Program-made: the position numbers and the translations under genes | In this document: one piece after another, positions 6,801 through 7,222 of the stretch | Numbering within the stretch: position 1 is the first letter of the stretch | Layout: the number at the start of each line of letters is the position of its first letter | From: Planctomycetaceae bacterium | Lineage (GTDB): Bacteria; Planctomycetota; Planctomycetia; Isosphaerales; Isosphaeraceae | Direction of reading: 5' to 3' | Length of the DNA stretch: 7,222 nt | NCBI GenBank assembly: GCA_019232645.1 | Contig: JAFANO010000730.1 | Coordinates: forward strand, 1-7,222 | The notes under the pieces: model-generated | Databases searched by the model: none | Seen by the model: only the letters and a program-made list of their open reading frames with translations | Told to the model about the DNA's origin: nothing

Positions 6801-6923
6801 GCGGTGTGTATCATCTTCGGGCTGTCGTTCGCCGCGGTCCTGTCCTTGATCGTCATGCCGGTGCTCTACGCCATCTTCTTTGGCGTTCGCGAGACTCCCG
6901 CCACGGCGGCAGAAGCGCGATGA
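3819..6923 (+). CDS. RND efflux transporter, inner-membrane permease (AcrB/HAE-type superfamily)
   Basis: At 1034 residues this is a full-length RND permease: a proton-driven trimer that captures substrates from the periplasm or outer leaflet and passes them to the adaptor and outer channel. TM1 is at about 13-30, followed by the subfamily signature GRLEDPEFTIKEALIITPYPGAS-like segment (split: KMGRLEDPEF, then TIKEALIITPYPGAS) and the first periplasmic porter and docking domains. TM2-TM6 lie at about 339-490, TM7 at about 525-543, the second periplasmic domain at about 545-870, and TM8-TM12 at about 874-1020. The TM4 proton-relay site reads LTDNAIIVIEG with Asp404-Asn405, where AcrB has Asp407-Asp408. 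TM10 reads LGGELIKNQIVVLSKI with Lys937, matching AcrB Lys940, and an additional Glu934 one turn earlier. The gene overlaps the adaptor stop by ATGA and has a good GGAGG. No outer-membrane channel gene follows. The TM4 site lacks the heavy-metal (CusA-type) pattern as I recall it, so organic substrates are more likely, but this is inference. Confidence 0.97.
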   Translation: MNPGELSVRNDRVVFVAMLIVLVGGLVAYQKMGRLEDPEFTIKEALIITPYPGASAEEVAKEVSNPIESAVQQLDQLRRVDSESSRGMSVVTAVIQDRFHKDTIPQVWDELRRKIADVQPQLPPSVRGKSMVIDDFGDVYGIFLAITGEGYSFPELRRYAEFLRRELQLVRNVKKVELFGAQQEVVFLEISRQRLAQLGINEEQIYSHLQARNVAADGGRVRVGDRHIALDPQGGFRSADDMLELVIGSDRTGRQLFLRDVASLERGDQDPPRRLLRYDGKPAIGLGISTVQGGNVVKMGEGVRRKLGELKPYQPIGIEIGEINFQPEAVTLATNDFIFNLAKAVTIVFAVLLFAMGRKTGLIIGMVLFLTIMATFLIMYIKGDLLMERISLGALIIALCMLTDNAIIVIEGIKVGIESGEDRLRVVREVVAQNQWPLFGATAIGIIAFAAIGLSEDRTGEYCNSLFRVILISLSLSWVSSITVTPLLSYLFFKPVAGGPSGSSDPYGGLVFRVYRNFLARALRFRWAVVALSIGLFALALYGFTKVDQSFFPPATRPQFMVDTFLPAGTHIRDSEAFAGAVQRYIRAQPGVTHVTSFIGGGGLRFLLVYSPEKENRAFVQFLVDVDDWRKIDGLIADIQRYLDEKHPNANSVAKKFLLGPGQGGRVQARFRGPDPAKLRELADQAKRVLEDDGGAVAVRSDWREPEKVIRPDLLELQARRNGITRVEVAQALESSFEGRVVGFYREPGSAGTGVYPQETRLLPIVTRPPLAERDDVRVINSLQIRSPVAARMIPMNQVTSGAKIVWEDPIVMRRDRFPTLTVHADPRSGLPSQLFNRVRPKIERIELPPGYSLEWGGEDEDSRDARAALARPLPSVLVLMMFIVVCLFNSIRATLLMWLIMPLAIIGVTAGLLLTGIPFGFMALLGVLSLGGELIKNQIVVLSKILTEIDKGKAPYQAILDGGVSKMRPVCMVVLTTVLGSIPLLTDPFFGAMAVCIIFGLSFAAVLSLIVMPVLYAIFFGVRETPATAAEAR

Positions 6924-7222
6924 CTACGGGCGGAAAAGGGGGACACCGAAAAGGGGACATGGCGGAATGGCATCAAGCTATAGCATCTCAAGGGTCACTT
7001 TCCCAGCGATGCGAGGAACTGTGCGACCAGATTGGGGCGATCGCGACCGAGTAGGGAAACGCGCCGTGTCGGACACCGAGGTCCTTGACCCCGGCGGTGT
7101 GACGACTCTGTCGAGGTTGATGGACGCGCACAGGCTCCATCTTCTTGCCGCGGTGGTAAAGAGGGGTCCTGATGTACTCACAGTGGTGCTTAATATATTA
7201 ATAATAACTTCAGATGTAGGAG
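6924..7222. other. Downstream region with no gene that can be defended
   Basis: Three open frames compete here. A 44-codon frame begins at ATG 6920, overlaps the pump stop by ATGA and ends with TAG at 7052-7054. A second plus frame starts at ATG 6967 (MASSYSISRV) and stays open past the window end. A minus frame covers 6978-7181. None shows a recognisable motif, a good ribosome-binding site or clearly better codon use, so none is called as a gene. The ATGA overlap makes the first the most gene-like by position, but its opening codons are the simple repeat at 6933-6959. From about 7180 the sequence becomes AT-rich, including the 12-bp perfect palindrome TTAATATATTAA at 7190-7201. No rho-independent terminator (stem plus T-run) follows the pump gene. 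Confidence 0.5.
6933..6959 (+). repeat. Short direct repeat GAAAAGGGG(G)ACA
   Basis: GAAAAGGGGGACA (6933-6945) and GAAAAGGGGACA (6948-6959) are spaced 15 nt apart and differ by one G. They start 10 bp after the pump stop codon. Similar AAAGGGGACA sequences are, by recall, often seen near small IS or REP-associated transposase elements, but no transposase is visible here. Confidence 0.55.

Noticed and set aside
7073..7100. Imperfect hairpin (ACACCG/CGGTGT with inner GGTC/GACC)
   Set aside because: Short, interrupted stem with no T-run and about 150 bp past the pump stop; not convincing as a terminator.
6978..7181. Minus-strand frame of 67 codons, and a second minus frame through the same bases (RTPLYHRGKKMEPVRV)
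   Set aside because: No recognisable domain or good start signal, and plus-strand frames in the same interval are equally open.
1..7222. CRISPR arrays, tRNA or rRNA genes, toxin-antitoxin or defence genes
   Set aside because: No regularly spaced repeats, cloverleaf-like sequence or known defence motifs were seen on either strand.

Overview
The window reads as chromosomal DNA of a GC-rich Gram-negative bacterium. I infer a planctomycete, possibly Isosphaeraceae-like, from strong G/C third positions, a redoxin with a long helical N-terminal region, and a low-complexity secreted protein of unknown function. This is inference from style, as there is no rRNA or marker gene. The best-understood content is an ordinary tripartite-efflux gene pair. 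I found no convincing undescribed system. The most interesting part is the scarred stretch just upstream of that pair.

Layout: (1) 1-1038 (+) is a secreted or periplasmic TlpA-like thioredoxin-fold protein whose active site is C-M-P-N instead of C-x-x-C. (2) 1053-1775 (-) is a small secreted protein of unknown function with a Trp-Gly repeat after its signal peptide. It converges on gene 1 with 14 bp between the stops. (3) 1776-2526 holds no intact gene. It contains the upstream region of gene 2, a sharply AT-rich stretch (about 1911-2060), a fold-back element with imperfect ~20-bp inverted arms (2062-2199) around a 14-bp palindrome, a short transposase-like remnant with a CPSC zinc knuckle on the minus strand (2183-2371), and the 3' tail of a decapitated plus-strand gene (2384-2527). 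(4) 2527-3822 and 3819-6923 (+) encode a membrane-fusion lipoprotein and an RND inner-membrane transporter, overlapping by ATGA. (5) 6924-7222 has no gene I can defend; it carries a short direct repeat and turns AT-rich at its end.

The decapitated tail ends in TAATG, sharing one base with the start of the fusion-protein gene. This suggests an earlier three-gene operon whose first gene lost its 5' part, probably through a mobile-element event. The adaptor and pump would work together: a lipid-anchored periplasmic adaptor joins the proton-driven RND trimer to a TolC-like outer-membrane channel. No such channel is encoded here, although the adaptor keeps the hairpin-tip motif used for channel docking.
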